From Rhizobium mayense (GTDB lineage Bacteria > Pseudomonadota > Alphaproteobacteria > Rhizobiales > Rhizobiaceae): 64,000 nt of DNA. A model generated the notes under the pieces. It was not told the DNA's origin and searched no databases. It worked only from the letters and a program-made list of their open reading frames with translations. The stretch spans positions 54,545 through 118,544 of the forward strand of contig NZ_JARFYM010000019.1 of NCBI RefSeq assembly GCF_030272705.1. Direction: 5' to 3'. Positions 43,973 to 53,232 of this stretch are shown piece after piece. Numbering within the stretch: position 1 is the first letter of the stretch; each line of letters starts with the position of its first letter. A program made the position numbers and the translations under genes.

Positions 43973-46510
43973 ATGTTCATTGACAAGATCCTGTCTCGTT
44001 TCAAGATCAAGACGAAAGTCCTGATCTTCGTTCTACCTTTCGTCATCAGCATTTCGGCCGTCGGCCTCACCGGGCTCTACGCTTCGGGCCTGCTGCAGGG
44101 GCGTATGGAAATCTCCAACAGCGTGCTGCAATCGCTGACGGGCTTCAAGAATCTCTACGGTTCAATGGATGATTTCCTGCGCATTACCAATGAGCAGCAG
44201 CGCGACAAGCTTTATCAGGATATCAATTCGCAGCAGGGCGTTCTGAACGCGACGCTCAACCAACTCGGCAAGGATGCGGAAGGCCGCGACAATCTGACGG
44301 ATGCGACGACCAAGACCGCCGACATGGCAAACCTCGTCGGCAAGCTCTGGACGCTGCATGAACAGGAAGTCGCATTCCGCAAAGTGATCGACGATGCGCA
44401 GAGAGCGCTGATCAGCGCCCGTTTCAATGTCGATTATAATGGCCAGCAGTTGGAAGACCAAATGCGCCAGGACCAGGCCGACGCGACCTCGACGCTGCGT
44501 TCGGCCGATCGCTTGCTGAAAGGCGGCGACATGCTGGTTGCCGTCGCGGAAGATTTCAACAAGGCGGCCTCGCCGGCGGACAAGGTCAAGCTTCTGAAGG
44601 ACCGCTTGCCGGATCTGAACAAGGCAGAGCGCTCCATCGATCTTGCATTGCCGGCGAATCAGAAGAGCGTCGTTCAGTCGCTGGTGGGCACCATCAAGGA
44701 TCTTACGGCCGTCACCGAAAGCGCCGACACGCCGACGGACGATACCGTGGCCGGTATCAGCCGGCTGCTCTCCCGCTTCCGTCAGACCTCGACCTATACG
44801 CAGCTGACTGCAACACAGATGATGCGCCAGGCGACGACGACCTTCGTCGAGCTGGACGCCCGCGTCGTCCAGACCAATTCCGTTCTGCAGGACACCCGCC
44901 GTCTCGAAGGCTCGATCTATTCGTTGCAGCTCGTGCTCGCCGATTTCATGTCCAATACCAATAAGGACAATCTCGTTCGCCTGCGTCAGGAAATCGCCAA
45001 GCTTGCCGGCGACATGGATACGCTGAACCAGAGCGCCAAGGGGATGGATTTCGCCGGCGATATCGACACCGCCATCCGCCCCGCCATCAAGTCGATGGAT
45101 GACGCCGGCGGCAAGCTGGTCGACACCATCTCTCAGCGCATCACCGAATATGCCAGCGCCCGCCAGCAGCTCGACCAGGTCTGGGGCCAGCTCACCGCCT
45201 TTGCCGAAACGCAGAAGCAGAGTGCCGGCACCGAACGCGATCAGGCAAACTACATCTCGATCCTCGCCACCACGCTCGGCATCATCCTCTCGGTCGCCGG
45301 CGGCATCGCCCTGGTCTTGACCCTGCAGCGCCCGATCGGCCAGATCACGGCCGCCATGCGCCGCATTGCCGACGGCATGCTGGAAACCGCGATTTCCGGA
45401 GAGCAGCGCCACGACGAAATCGGCGACATGGCCCGCGCGCTCGGCATCTTCAAGGAAAATGCCCTCTCGAAAATCCGCATCGAGGAGCAGAGCGACGAGG
45501 AGCGCACTGCTGCCGAGCACGAGCGTCAGCGCAACGACGCTGAAAAGCGCGAGCTCGACCGCCAGATCGATTTTGCTGTCAGCGAACTTGCTGCCGGTCT
45601 CGAGCGCCTGGCCCAAGGCGATATCTCTTCGACGATCGAGACGCCTTTCATCGGCCGCCTCGAACAGCTCCGCCAGGATTTCAACAGCTCGTTGTCGCGC
45701 CTGCAGCAGACCATCAGCCAGGTGCGCGACAATGTCGAGATGATCCAGAGCAACGGCAGCCAGATGGCGGCCTCCGCCGAGGACCTGTCGAAGCGCACCG
45801 AGCAGCAGGCCGCCTCATTGGAGGAGACCGCTGCCGCCGTCGACGAGATCACCGTCACCGTCCGCTCGTCCGCCGAGCGTGCCAAGGATGCGGATGCGAT
45901 CGTGCGTGAAGCCAAGCGCAGCGCGGACGACAGTTCCGTTGTCGTCGGTAATGCGATCGATGCCATGGCCCGCATCGAGGATGCGTCACGCCAGATCGAG
46001 CAGATCATCGGCGTCATCGACGAGATCGCCTTCCAGACGAACCTGCTGGCCCTGAATGCCGGCATCGAAGCCGCCCGCGCCGGCGAGGCCGGCAAGGGCT
46101 TTGCGGTCGTCGCGATGGAAGTGCGCGAGCTCGCCCAGCGCTCCGCCGCCGCGGCACAGGAGATCAAGGGGCTGATCAACAAATCGACCCACGAGGTCAA
46201 TTCCGGGTCGCAATTCGTCCAGGAAGCCGGCACTGTCCTGGCGCAGATCAGCGGCCAGATCGTCACCATCAGCCAGCACGTGGAAATGATCGCGCGCGCC
46301 AGCCACGATCAGGCAAGCGCGCTGCAGGAGGTCAACGCCTCCGTCAACCAGATGGACCAGATGACGCAGAAGAATGCGGCCATGGTCGAAGAGACCACGG
46401 CGGCCAGCCGCGAACTGGCCTCCGAAGCGGACGCGCTGCTCTATCTCATCCAGCAGTTCAAGATCGAAGGCGGGCAGGGCGCGGGCTATATGCGGGCGGA
46501 AGCCGCCTGA
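43973..46510 (+). CDS. Methyl-accepting chemotaxis protein
   Basis: An 845-residue transmembrane chemoreceptor. Helix 1 lies at about 16-37 and helix 2 at about 427-449; between them is a large helical periplasmic sensor of about 385 residues, longer than the usual 4-helix bundle and possibly of the helical bimodular type. HAMP follows (QRPIGQITAAMRRIADGMLE) and a second HAMP-like segment near 540-590. The signalling hairpin tip EIAFQTNLLALNAGIEAARA sits at about 683-702, with KGFAVVAMEVRELAQRSA after it. There is no CheR-tethering pentapeptide at the C-terminus. The ligand cannot be predicted. The gene is not in the che operon but has its own terminator. Confidence 0.95.
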   Translation: MFIDKILSRFKIKTKVLIFVLPFVISISAVGLTGLYASGLLQGRMEISNSVLQSLTGFKNLYGSMDDFLRITNEQQRDKLYQDINSQQGVLNATLNQLGKDAEGRDNLTDATTKTADMANLVGKLWTLHEQEVAFRKVIDDAQRALISARFNVDYNGQQLEDQMRQDQADATSTLRSADRLLKGGDMLVAVAEDFNKAASPADKVKLLKDRLPDLNKAERSIDLALPANQKSVVQSLVGTIKDLTAVTESADTPTDDTVAGISRLLSRFRQTSTYTQLTATQMMRQATTTFVELDARVVQTNSVLQDTRRLEGSIYSLQLVLADFMSNTNKDNLVRLRQEIAKLAGDMDTLNQSAKGMDFAGDIDTAIRPAIKSMDDAGGKLVDTISQRITEYASARQQLDQVWGQLTAFAETQKQSAGTERDQANYISILATTLGIILSVAGGIALVLTLQRPIGQITAAMRRIADGMLETAISGEQRHDEIGDMARALGIFKENALSKIRIEEQSDEERTAAEHERQRNDAEKRELDRQIDFAVSELAAGLERLAQGDISSTIETPFIGRLEQLRQDFNSSLSRLQQTISQVRDNVEMIQSNGSQMAASAEDLSKRTEQQAASLEETAAAVDEITVTVRSSAERAKDADAIVREAKRSADDSSVVVGNAIDAMARIEDASRQIEQIIGVIDEIAFQTNLLALNAGIEAARAGEAGKGFAVVAMEVRELAQRSAAAAQEIKGLINKSTHEVNSGSQFVQEAGTVLAQISGQIVTISQHVEMIARASHDQASALQEVNASVNQMDQMTQKNAAMVEETTAASRELASEADALLYLIQQFKIEGGQGAGYMRAEAA

Positions 46511-46740
46511 GCGCAACAATCGCCACCATCACAGGCGGATCGGTCCATATCGGGCCGGTCCGCCTTTTTCCTTTTGAGCCATGCACAGCCCGTATCGAGA
46601 GTGTTCCCGAACCAGGTAAACGGTGCCCAGGCGTCACGGCCGCATTCTCGGTAGAAGGCGTCCTCGTTGCGGCGCCATTGCTTGTAGAGGGCTTCGTTCT
46701 GCAGTTGGATAATTCTTGCAAATGCGATGCTGTCGATCAC
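46486..46740 (-). CDS. Small hypothetical protein (84 aa)
   Basis: A frame starting at GTG 46740 after GGAGAG at good distance. The first 60 residues (IDSIAFARIIQLQNEALYKQ, then a Trp- and Arg-rich part) have protein-like composition. The last 25 cover the chemoreceptor terminator and overlap the chemoreceptor 3' end by 25 bases, which argues for caution. It is divergent from the LysR gene. No family recognised. Confidence 0.45.
   Translation of the reverse strand: MIDSIAFARIIQLQNEALYKQWRRNEDAFYRECGRDAWAPFTWFGNTLDTGCAWLKRKKADRPDMDRSACDGGDCCAQAASARI
46534..46575 (+). terminator. Terminator of chemoreceptor gene
   Basis: A 13-bp stem GGCGGATCGGTCC/GGGCCGGTCCGCC (two G-U pairs), a 5-base loop and TTTTTCCTTTT. 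It starts 23 bases after the stop. Confidence 0.85.
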
Positions 46741-46828
46741 GGGAACTCTCCATGTTGAAAGGCATCCTTTCAATTACACAGAGGAATTTTCTTTATAAAC
46801 ACCCGTTTCCGCCCTATGTTTTTCAGCC

Positions 46829-47701
46829 ATGAAAAATGCGACCTGGGATTCCTATCAGCTTTTCCTCGACGTCGCCCGCGGCGGCGGGCTGACGGGCGCT
46901 GCATCTTCGAGCGGTTTGAGCCCGGCCACGATCGGCCGGCGCATGCTGGAATTGGAGAGCCAGATCGGGCGCTCGCTCTTTCAGCGCAGCCAGGTGGGCT
47001 ACGTGCTGACCGCCGACGGCCAGGAATTGTTCGATCAACTGCTGGAGATGGAAGCGGCAGCGCGCAAAGTCGATACCTGGCAGCGTGATGCCCAGGGCGC
47101 GGCAGCGGTCCGGATCGCTGCCGGAACCTGGGTCGGCTGGCTGCTCAGCCAGAACATGCCCTCGATCTGCTCCGAGCGGGATGGCTTCCGCATTGATCTC
47201 CATCTCGCCGAGCGTCGAGCCAGCCTCGCCCATCGCGAAAGCGACATCGGCATCCGCGCTTTCGAACCGGAAGAGATCAATCTGGCGGCCGTCAAGACCG
47301 GCGATGTTGCCTATGCCGCCTACCAAGCGCGCAACATGCGCTTTGCCGGACCAAGACGCTGGATCGCCGTAGCGGAAGAAGAGGCGATCTCCGCCTATCT
47401 GCGCTGGCCGCATCAGAACGAGCGCGAGGCAATCGCGGTGACTGTCAACCGGCCGCGCTCTCTCTACGATCTGGTGCTTGCGGGGTCGGGCGTCGCCGTT
47501 CTTCCCTGCTTCGTCGGCGATCTGGAGCCCCGGCTCGAGCGTGTGGGCGAAGAGGTCGCGTCTCTGCGACACGGGCAATGGATCGTCATGAACGACGCCG
47601 ATCGCCACCGCCGCGAAATCCGCACTGTGGTCGATCGCATGACCCGCCTGCTAAAGAGCCATGCCGACCTCTTCGCCGGCAATCGCCCTACCTACATATG
47701 A
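46829..47701 (+). CDS. LysR-family transcriptional regulator
   Basis: A 290-residue LysR-type regulator. The N-terminal winged helix is WDSYQLFLDVARGGGLTGAA followed by SGLSPATIGRRMLELESQIG (about 6-45); the rest is the effector-binding domain. Substitution of the usual AVSR in the recognition helix by TIGR places it with a subgroup often seen in Rhizobiales. Target genes are not evident. It converges on the aldo/keto reductase gene. Confidence 0.88.
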   Translation: MKNATWDSYQLFLDVARGGGLTGAASSSGLSPATIGRRMLELESQIGRSLFQRSQVGYVLTADGQELFDQLLEMEAAARKVDTWQRDAQGAAAVRIAAGTWVGWLLSQNMPSICSERDGFRIDLHLAERRASLAHRESDIGIRAFEPEEINLAAVKTGDVAYAAYQARNMRFAGPRRWIAVAEEEAISAYLRWPHQNEREAIAVTVNRPRSLYDLVLAGSGVAVLPCFVGDLEPRLERVGEEVASLRHGQWIVMNDADRHRREIRTVVDRMTRLLKSHADLFAGNRPTYI

Positions 47702-47703
47702 AA

Positions 47704-47732
47704 ACCGGCAGCCAAGGCGGCTACCGGTATCT
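47704..47732 (-). terminator. Hairpin between LysR gene and aldo/keto reductase
   Basis: ACCGGCAGCC/GGCTACCGGT with one mismatch and a short loop; on the minus strand it is followed by TTTTC. It probably ends the reductase transcript and may also serve the LysR gene. Confidence 0.5.
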
Positions 47733-47745
47733 TGGTCTCGGATGC

Positions 47746-48744
47746 TCAGCGAACTGCGTCGCCCCAGCGATATTCCACCGTCGCGTCGTCGAGCTTTGCC
47801 TTCAGCTGAGGATCGAGCTTGAGATCGATGGCTGCGAGCGTGTCGGTCAATTGCTCCGGGCGGCTGGCGCCGATAATGGCCGAGGTGATCACCGGATTGG
47901 CGGCCACCCAGGCGACGGCGAGCCGGGTGAGCGAATGGCCGGCCTCATCGGCAATACCGCGCAGCTTTTCGATGGTCGCGAATTCGCGTTCGTGCCAGTA
48001 GCGCTGCAGATAGTTGGCGCCGGCACTACGCATCTGCGAGCTGAAGCGGCCTTCCGTCGGCGCGACGTCATGCTTGTGCTTGCCGGTCAGGAGGCCGCCG
48101 GCGATCGGATTGTAGGGAATGACCGCGATGCGCTGTTCTTCGGCGAGCGGCAACAGTTCGCGTTCGATTTGGCGGAAGAGCAGATTGTAGCGCGGTTGCA
48201 CCGAGACGAAGCGGGCGGCGCGCAGGAAATCGGCGCGGCCGAGCGCCAGAGCCAGCCGGTAGGCGAGGAAATTCGATACGCCGACATAGCGCGCCTTGCC
48301 TGAGCGCACGATGACGTCGAGCGCCTCCAACGTCTCGTCGATCGGTGTTTCCCGATCGTCGGAATGGAGCTGATAGAGGTCGACATAGTCGGTGCCGAGA
48401 CGTCGTAGCGATGCGTCGATCGCGTCGAGAAGGTGCTTGCGCGATGCGCCCTGATCCCAGGGGGACGGACCGACCTTGCCGACGGCCTTGGTCGCGACGA
48501 TGAAGCGGTCGCGCTTGCCCTTCAGCCAGCGGCCGACGATCTCTTCGGTGCGCCCGGCAAGCTGCTCGCCGCCGCCGAGAGGATAGACGTCGGCCGTGTC
48601 GATGAAGTTGACGCCGGCGTCGATCGCCTTGTCGAGAATGGCATGGGCGATGTCTTCCTGCTCGATCTGCAGGCCGAATGTCATGGTGCCCAGGCAGAGG
48701 CGAGAGACGCTGAGACCGGTATTGCCGAATTTTTGATATTGCAT
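47746..48744 (-). CDS. Aldo/keto reductase
   Basis: A 332-residue NADPH-dependent reductase with a TIM-barrel fold. The catalytic tetrad is visible: Asp and Tyr in NFIDTADVYPLGGGEQLAG, Lys in RFIVATKAVG, and His in DLYQLHSDD. C-terminal cofactor-binding IIGASRPEQL. It resembles the YajO/Tas-like group; the substrate is unknown. I start at ATG 48744 (MQYQKFGNTGL) with AAGGG before it; the frame is open 33 codons further upstream. Confidence 0.9.
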   Translation of the reverse strand: MQYQKFGNTGLSVSRLCLGTMTFGLQIEQEDIAHAILDKAIDAGVNFIDTADVYPLGGGEQLAGRTEEIVGRWLKGKRDRFIVATKAVGKVGPSPWDQGASRKHLLDAIDASLRRLGTDYVDLYQLHSDDRETPIDETLEALDVIVRSGKARYVGVSNFLAYRLALALGRADFLRAARFVSVQPRYNLLFRQIERELLPLAEEQRIAVIPYNPIAGGLLTGKHKHDVAPTEGRFSSQMRSAGANYLQRYWHEREFATIEKLRGIADEAGHSLTRLAVAWVAANPVITSAIIGASRPEQLTDTLAAIDLKLDPQLKAKLDDATVEYRWGDAVR

Positions 48745-49067
48745 GGTGAAACCCTTGGAAAACACGGGTTGAGGTTGCCCTTTGGGCAGGGCGGCGAAAA
48801 CAGGCGGGAGATTATTCGAGATGAGACGGTAGGATGTTAGCAAAGCTCATCCCGGTATTCACGCGGGAAGCGAGTCTTCCGTTCACAATCGCGTGCGCTC
48901 GCGCGCGGCTGTTCCCGTGGCGTGATCCACCGAATTTCAGTGAATCCGCGAAAGCTTATACGCGCTGACTTTTCCCCCTTGTGGCCTTCGGATTTCCTTT
49001 CTAGTCTAACGGGAAAAACAGAGGGTTGGGTATCGCCGGGATGCCCTTGAACAAAACAGGAGAGACT
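48745..49067. other. Divergent intergenic region, reductase and potF
   Basis: 323 bases. It must hold the promoters of potF and the aldo/keto reductase. The stretch 48960-49020 is pyrimidine-rich; I see no clear operator or gene. Confidence 0.45.
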
Positions 49068-50162
49068 ATGAAGTCCATGTTCGCGCGGCTCGCAGCAACG
49101 GCTTTCGCCGCCGTTTCGCTGGTGACGGCAGCCCAGGCCGAAGACAAGGTCGTCAATATCTATAATTGGTCGGACTATATCGATGATTCGATCCTGGCCG
49201 ATTTCACGAAGGAAACCGGCATCAAGGTTGTCTACGACACCTTCGACTCCAACGAGACGCTGGAAACCAAGCTCTTGGCGGGCAAGACCGGTTACGACAT
49301 CGTCGTACCGACGGCAGACTTCATGCAGCGCCAGATCAAGGCCGGTGTGTTCCAGAAGCTCGACAAATCGAAGCTGCCGAACATCTCCAACATGTGGGAT
49401 ATGGTGATGCAGCGCATCTCCACTTACGATCCCGGCAACCAATATGCGATCGACTATATGTGGGGCACCAACGGCATCGGTTATAATGTCGACAAGGTGA
49501 AGCAGATCCTCGGCACCGACGACAAGCCGACGCTCGATGTGATCTTCGACCCGAAGGTCGCTGCCAAGTTCAAGGATTGCGGCATCTATATGCTCGATGC
49601 GCCGAAGGACGTCATCCCGACGGCGCTGGCCTATCTCGGCCTCGATCCGAACTCGACCAAGCCTGAGGATTTCAAGAAAGCCGAGGCTCTCCTGACGTCG
49701 ATCCGGCCCTTCATCCGCAAGTTCCACTCGTCCGAATATATCAATGCGCTCGCCAACGGCGATATCTGCATCGCTTTCGGCTATTCCGGCGATGTGCTGC
49801 AGGCGCGCAACCGCGCCGAAGAAGCCAAGAACGGCGTGCATGTCGACTATTCGATGCCGAAGCAGGCGCAGATGTGGTTCGACGTCATGGCGATCCCGGC
49901 CGATGCGCCGCACGTGGCCGAGGCGCATGAGTTCCTGAACTACATCATGAAGCCGGAAGTCATCGCCAAGGCCAGCAACTTCGTCGCCTACGCCAATGGC
50001 AACAAGGCCTCGCAGCAGTTCGTGAACAAGGAGGTTCTAGAGGATCCGGCAGTCTATCCGACCGACGAGATCATGAAAAACCTGTTCACGGTGAAGCCGT
50101 GGGATCCGAAAACGCAGCGCCTGGCGACGCGCTTGTGGACCAAGGTCGTTACTGGTCAATAA
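49068..50162 (+). CDS. potF: Putrescine ABC transporter substrate-binding protein PotF
   Basis: A 364-residue periplasmic polyamine-binding protein. Signal peptide MKSMFARLAATAFAAVSLV with cleavage near AQAED. PotD/PotF marks: VVNIYNWSDYIDDSILADFT, GYDIVVPTADFMQRQI, YMWGTNGIGYN and CIAFGYSGDVLQA. ATG 49068 follows AGGAGAG. Putrescine preference is inferred from similarity to PotF and the four-gene order. A hairpin separates it from potG. Confidence 0.92.
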   Translation: MKSMFARLAATAFAAVSLVTAAQAEDKVVNIYNWSDYIDDSILADFTKETGIKVVYDTFDSNETLETKLLAGKTGYDIVVPTADFMQRQIKAGVFQKLDKSKLPNISNMWDMVMQRISTYDPGNQYAIDYMWGTNGIGYNVDKVKQILGTDDKPTLDVIFDPKVAAKFKDCGIYMLDAPKDVIPTALAYLGLDPNSTKPEDFKKAEALLTSIRPFIRKFHSSEYINALANGDICIAFGYSGDVLQARNRAEEAKNGVHVDYSMPKQAQMWFDVMAIPADAPHVAEAHEFLNYIMKPEVIAKASNFVAYANGNKASQQFVNKEVLEDPAVYPTDEIMKNLFTVKPWDPKTQRLATRLWTKVVTGQ

Positions 50163-50168
50163 GTCAAC

Positions 50169-50200
50169 AAAGGCCCGGACGGAAACGCCCGGGCCTTTCC
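50169..50200 (+). terminator. Hairpin between potF and potG
   Basis: AAAGGCCCGG/CCGGGCCTTT, a 10-bp stem followed by CCTTAG. It probably reduces read-through so that the binding protein is made in excess over the transporter subunits, a common pattern in ABC operons. Confidence 0.7.
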
Positions 50201-50315
50201 TTAGTAGGATAGCGGTCCAGGACGGCGCTCAGCAGTTTTGGACGGGCTAATATGAAATCTGAAACGCTACCGGATGGGGAAAAGCCGGAGCGGCATCCAT
50301 TTATTTCGGGGATAG

Positions 50316-51461
50316 ATGATGAAGTCTCTCGGTAACATCCGGCGCTCCTTTGCTCCTTGGAGCGATCCTTCGGCAAAGCCTTACATTTCCTTCAAGAATG
50401 TGACGAAGAAGTTCGGCGATTTCACCGCCGTCGACAATCTTTCGCTGGATATCTACAACCGCGAATTCTTTGCGCTGCTCGGCGCCTCGGGCTGCGGAAA
50501 ATCCACGCTGCTGCGCATGCTGGCGGGCTTCGAGCAGCCGACGACAGGCGAGATCGTCCTCGACGGCCAGAACCTTGCCGGCACGCCACCCTATCGCCGC
50601 CCCGTCAACATGATGTTTCAGTCCTACGCGCTCTTCCCGCATATGACGGTGGAAAAGAACGTAGCTTTCGGGCTGCGCCAGGACGGCATGCCGAAAGCCG
50701 AGATCGCGGAGCGCGTCGTGCAGATGTTGAAGCTCGTCAAACTGGAGCAATTCGCCAAGCGCAAGCCAAATCAGCTCTCGGGCGGCCAGCGTCAGCGCGT
50801 GGCGCTCGCCCGCTCGCTTGCAAAGCGGCCGAAGGTGCTGCTGCTCGACGAACCGCTCGGCGCGCTCGACAAGAAGCTGCGCGAGGAGACCCAGTTCGAG
50901 CTGATGGACCTGCAGCAGAGCCTCGGCCTCACCTTCGTCGTTGTCACCCACGATCAGGAAGAGGCGATGACCATGGCCGACCGCATTGCCGTGATGAGCC
51001 ATGGCAGGGTCGTGCAGGTGGCGACGCCGGCGGAAATCTATGAAGCCCCCAATTCCCGCTTCGTGGCCGACTTCATCGGCGATGTGAACATCCTCGACGG
51101 CAATGTCACCCGCGCAAATGGCGGCACGGTCGAGATCGCCGTCGACAACGGTTTCACCTTGCGCACAGCAACCGGCGAGATGCCCGCCGAAGGCAGCCGC
51201 GCCGGCTTCGCCATTCGGCCGGAAAAGCTGCGCGTCACGCCGCGCCCGCCGGCTAACGCCTCGATCAATGCCGCCGAGGGCGAGATCTGGGATATCGCCT
51301 ATCTCGGCGACATGACGGTTCTCCACGTCAAGCTAAAGAGCGGACAGGTCGTGAAGGCCTCGTCGCTGAATGCGGTGCGCGCCGTGGAGGAGCCCTTTGC
51401 CTATGATCAGGACGTCTGGGTCTCCTTCGACGAAAATGCCGGTGTGCTGCTGAGGGACTGA
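50316..51461 (+). CDS. potG: Putrescine ABC transporter ATPase PotG
   Basis: A 381-residue ATPase. Walker A GASGCGKST (56-64), signature LSGGQRQRVALAR, Walker B VLLLDEPLGALD and the switch His in VVTHDQEEAMTMADR. A C-terminal TOBE domain follows from about 290. The N-terminal extension of about 20 residues (RSFAPWSDPSAKPYISF) is typical of PotG. It ends 2 bases before potH. Confidence 0.93.
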   Translation: MMKSLGNIRRSFAPWSDPSAKPYISFKNVTKKFGDFTAVDNLSLDIYNREFFALLGASGCGKSTLLRMLAGFEQPTTGEIVLDGQNLAGTPPYRRPVNMMFQSYALFPHMTVEKNVAFGLRQDGMPKAEIAERVVQMLKLVKLEQFAKRKPNQLSGGQRQRVALARSLAKRPKVLLLDEPLGALDKKLREETQFELMDLQQSLGLTFVVVTHDQEEAMTMADRIAVMSHGRVVQVATPAEIYEAPNSRFVADFIGDVNILDGNVTRANGGTVEIAVDNGFTLRTATGEMPAEGSRAGFAIRPEKLRVTPRPPANASINAAEGEIWDIAYLGDMTVLHVKLKSGQVVKASSLNAVRAVEEPFAYDQDVWVSFDENAGVLLRD

Positions 51462-51463
51462 TC

Positions 51464-52375
51464 ATGAAGACGTTCGGCTCTTCCATCTATCAGCGCCTCG
51501 TCATCATCATTCCCTATGCCTGGCTGCTGATTTTCTTTCTCGCGCCCTTCCTGATCGTCTTCCGCATTTCGCTGTCGACGAAGGCGCTCTCCGTTCCGCC
51601 CTATGATCCGGCTTTCAGCTGGTCGGACAGTCTCAGTGATTGGTGGGACAAGCTGCAGAGCATGTCCTTCGATAATTACACCTGGTTGGCCGGCGATCCG
51701 CTCTATTTCAACGCCTATCTCCAGAGCCTGAAGATAGCGGGCATATCGACGATCCTGACGCTGATCATCGCCTATCCCATTGCCTACGGCATGGCGCAGG
51801 CGCCGCGCAGCATCCGCCCGACGCTGTTGATGCTGGTCATCCTGCCGTTCTGGACGAGCTTCCTGATCCGCGTCTATTCCTGGATGGCGATCCTGAGTAC
51901 GACCGGTTTGCTCAATCAATTGCTGATGGCGCTCGGCATCATCCATCAGCCGCTGGTGATCTTGAACACCAACACCGCGGTCTATATTGGCATGGTCTAT
52001 TCCTATCTACCTTTCATGGTTCTGCCGCTCTATTCCTCGCTGGAAAAGATGGACGGTACGCTGATCGAGGCGGCTCAGGATCTTGGCTGCACGCCGATTG
52101 GCGCCTTCTGGCGCGTCACCTTCCCGTTGTCGATCCCCGGTGTCATCGCCGGCTGCATGCTGGTTTTCATCCCGGCGGTCGGCGAGTTCGTCATCCCCGA
52201 TCTGCTGGGCGGCTCCGAAACGCTGATGATCGGCAAGGTGCTGTGGAACGAGTTCTACGGCAATACAGACTGGCCGCTGGCCTCTGCGGTGGCGACCATC
52301 CTGCTGCTCGTGCTGGTGGTGCCCATCGTCTTCTTCCAACATGTACAGGCGAAAGCCGACGAGAGGGGGAGGTAA
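51464..52375 (+). CDS. potH: Putrescine ABC transporter permease PotH
   Basis: A 303-residue permease with about six membrane helices. The EAA loop reads LIEAAQDLGCTPIGAFWRVT. PotH/PotB mark: FWTSFLIRVYSWMAIL. It lies between potG and potI with gaps of 2 and 3 bases. Confidence 0.93.
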   Translation: MKTFGSSIYQRLVIIIPYAWLLIFFLAPFLIVFRISLSTKALSVPPYDPAFSWSDSLSDWWDKLQSMSFDNYTWLAGDPLYFNAYLQSLKIAGISTILTLIIAYPIAYGMAQAPRSIRPTLLMLVILPFWTSFLIRVYSWMAILSTTGLLNQLLMALGIIHQPLVILNTNTAVYIGMVYSYLPFMVLPLYSSLEKMDGTLIEAAQDLGCTPIGAFWRVTFPLSIPGVIAGCMLVFIPAVGEFVIPDLLGGSETLMIGKVLWNEFYGNTDWPLASAVATILLLVLVVPIVFFQHVQAKADERGR

Positions 52376-52378
52376 GCC

Positions 52379-53194
52379 ATGATCCGTTGGTCCCGCTTCA
52401 ACATCATCTCCGTCACGCTCGGCCTCGCCTTCCTGTATTTGCCGATCCTGTTGCTGGTAATTTATTCCTTCAACGCCTCGCGGCTCGTCACTGTCTGGGG
52501 CGGCTTTTCGACGCAATGGTACGGCCGTCTACTTCGAAACAGCGACATGCTTAACGCTGCCTGGCTGACCGTGCGCATCGCCGTATTCTCGGCGACGATC
52601 GCAACTGTGCTCGGCACGCTGGCGGCGTTGACGTTGGTTCGCTACACCCGCTTCCGCGGCCGCATCCTGTTTTCCGGCATGATCTATGCACCGCTCGTCA
52701 TGCCTGATGTCATCACCGGCCTGTCGCTGCTGCTGCTCTTCGTCACCGTCGGCATCGATCGTGGCTTCTGGACCATCGTCATGGCGCATACGACGCTGAC
52801 CATGTGCTTCGTCGCCGTAGTCGTACAGTCCAGGCTTCTGAGCTTCGACCGCTCGATCGAGGAGGCGGCGCTCGATCTCGGCGCGCCGCCCGTGCGTACC
52901 TTCTTCGAGATCACGTTGCCGATTATCGCGCCGGCCGTCTTCTCCGGCTGGGTACTGGCGCTGACGCTATCGCTGGACGACCTGGTGATTGCGACATTTG
53001 CCTCAGGCGCCGGCGCCAAGACATTGCCGATGCTGATCTACAGTCAGGTGAAGCTCGGCGTGACGCCGGAGATCAACGCGATCTGCACCATCCTGATCGG
53101 CGTCGTCACCATCGGCGTCATTTGCGCCTCCGTCGTCACGAAGCGCCGCGAAGTGCAGCGCCAGAGGGATGAGCAGGCGGCTGCGGCGGCGTAA
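52379..53194 (+). CDS. potI: Putrescine ABC transporter permease PotI
   Basis: A 271-residue permease, partner of PotH. PotI/PotC marks: YLPILLLVIYSFNASRLV near the N-terminus, MIYAPLVMPDVITGLSLLLL, and the EAA loop IEEAALDLGAPPVRTFFEIT. Last gene of potFGHI. It converges on the AsmA-like gene with 38 bases between stops. Confidence 0.93.
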   Translation: MIRWSRFNIISVTLGLAFLYLPILLLVIYSFNASRLVTVWGGFSTQWYGRLLRNSDMLNAAWLTVRIAVFSATIATVLGTLAALTLVRYTRFRGRILFSGMIYAPLVMPDVITGLSLLLLFVTVGIDRGFWTIVMAHTTLTMCFVAVVVQSRLLSFDRSIEEAALDLGAPPVRTFFEITLPIIAPAVFSGWVLALTLSLDDLVIATFASGAGAKTLPMLIYSQVKLGVTPEINAICTILIGVVTIGVICASVVTKRREVQRQRDEQAAAAA

Positions 53195-53232
53195 GGTCGT
53201 AAGGTGAGGTGAAGGCAGCCGCAGGCTGGGAG

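Noticed and set aside
44162..45616. 484-codon minus-strand open frame
   Set aside because: Antisense to the chemoreceptor; long only because of codon bias.
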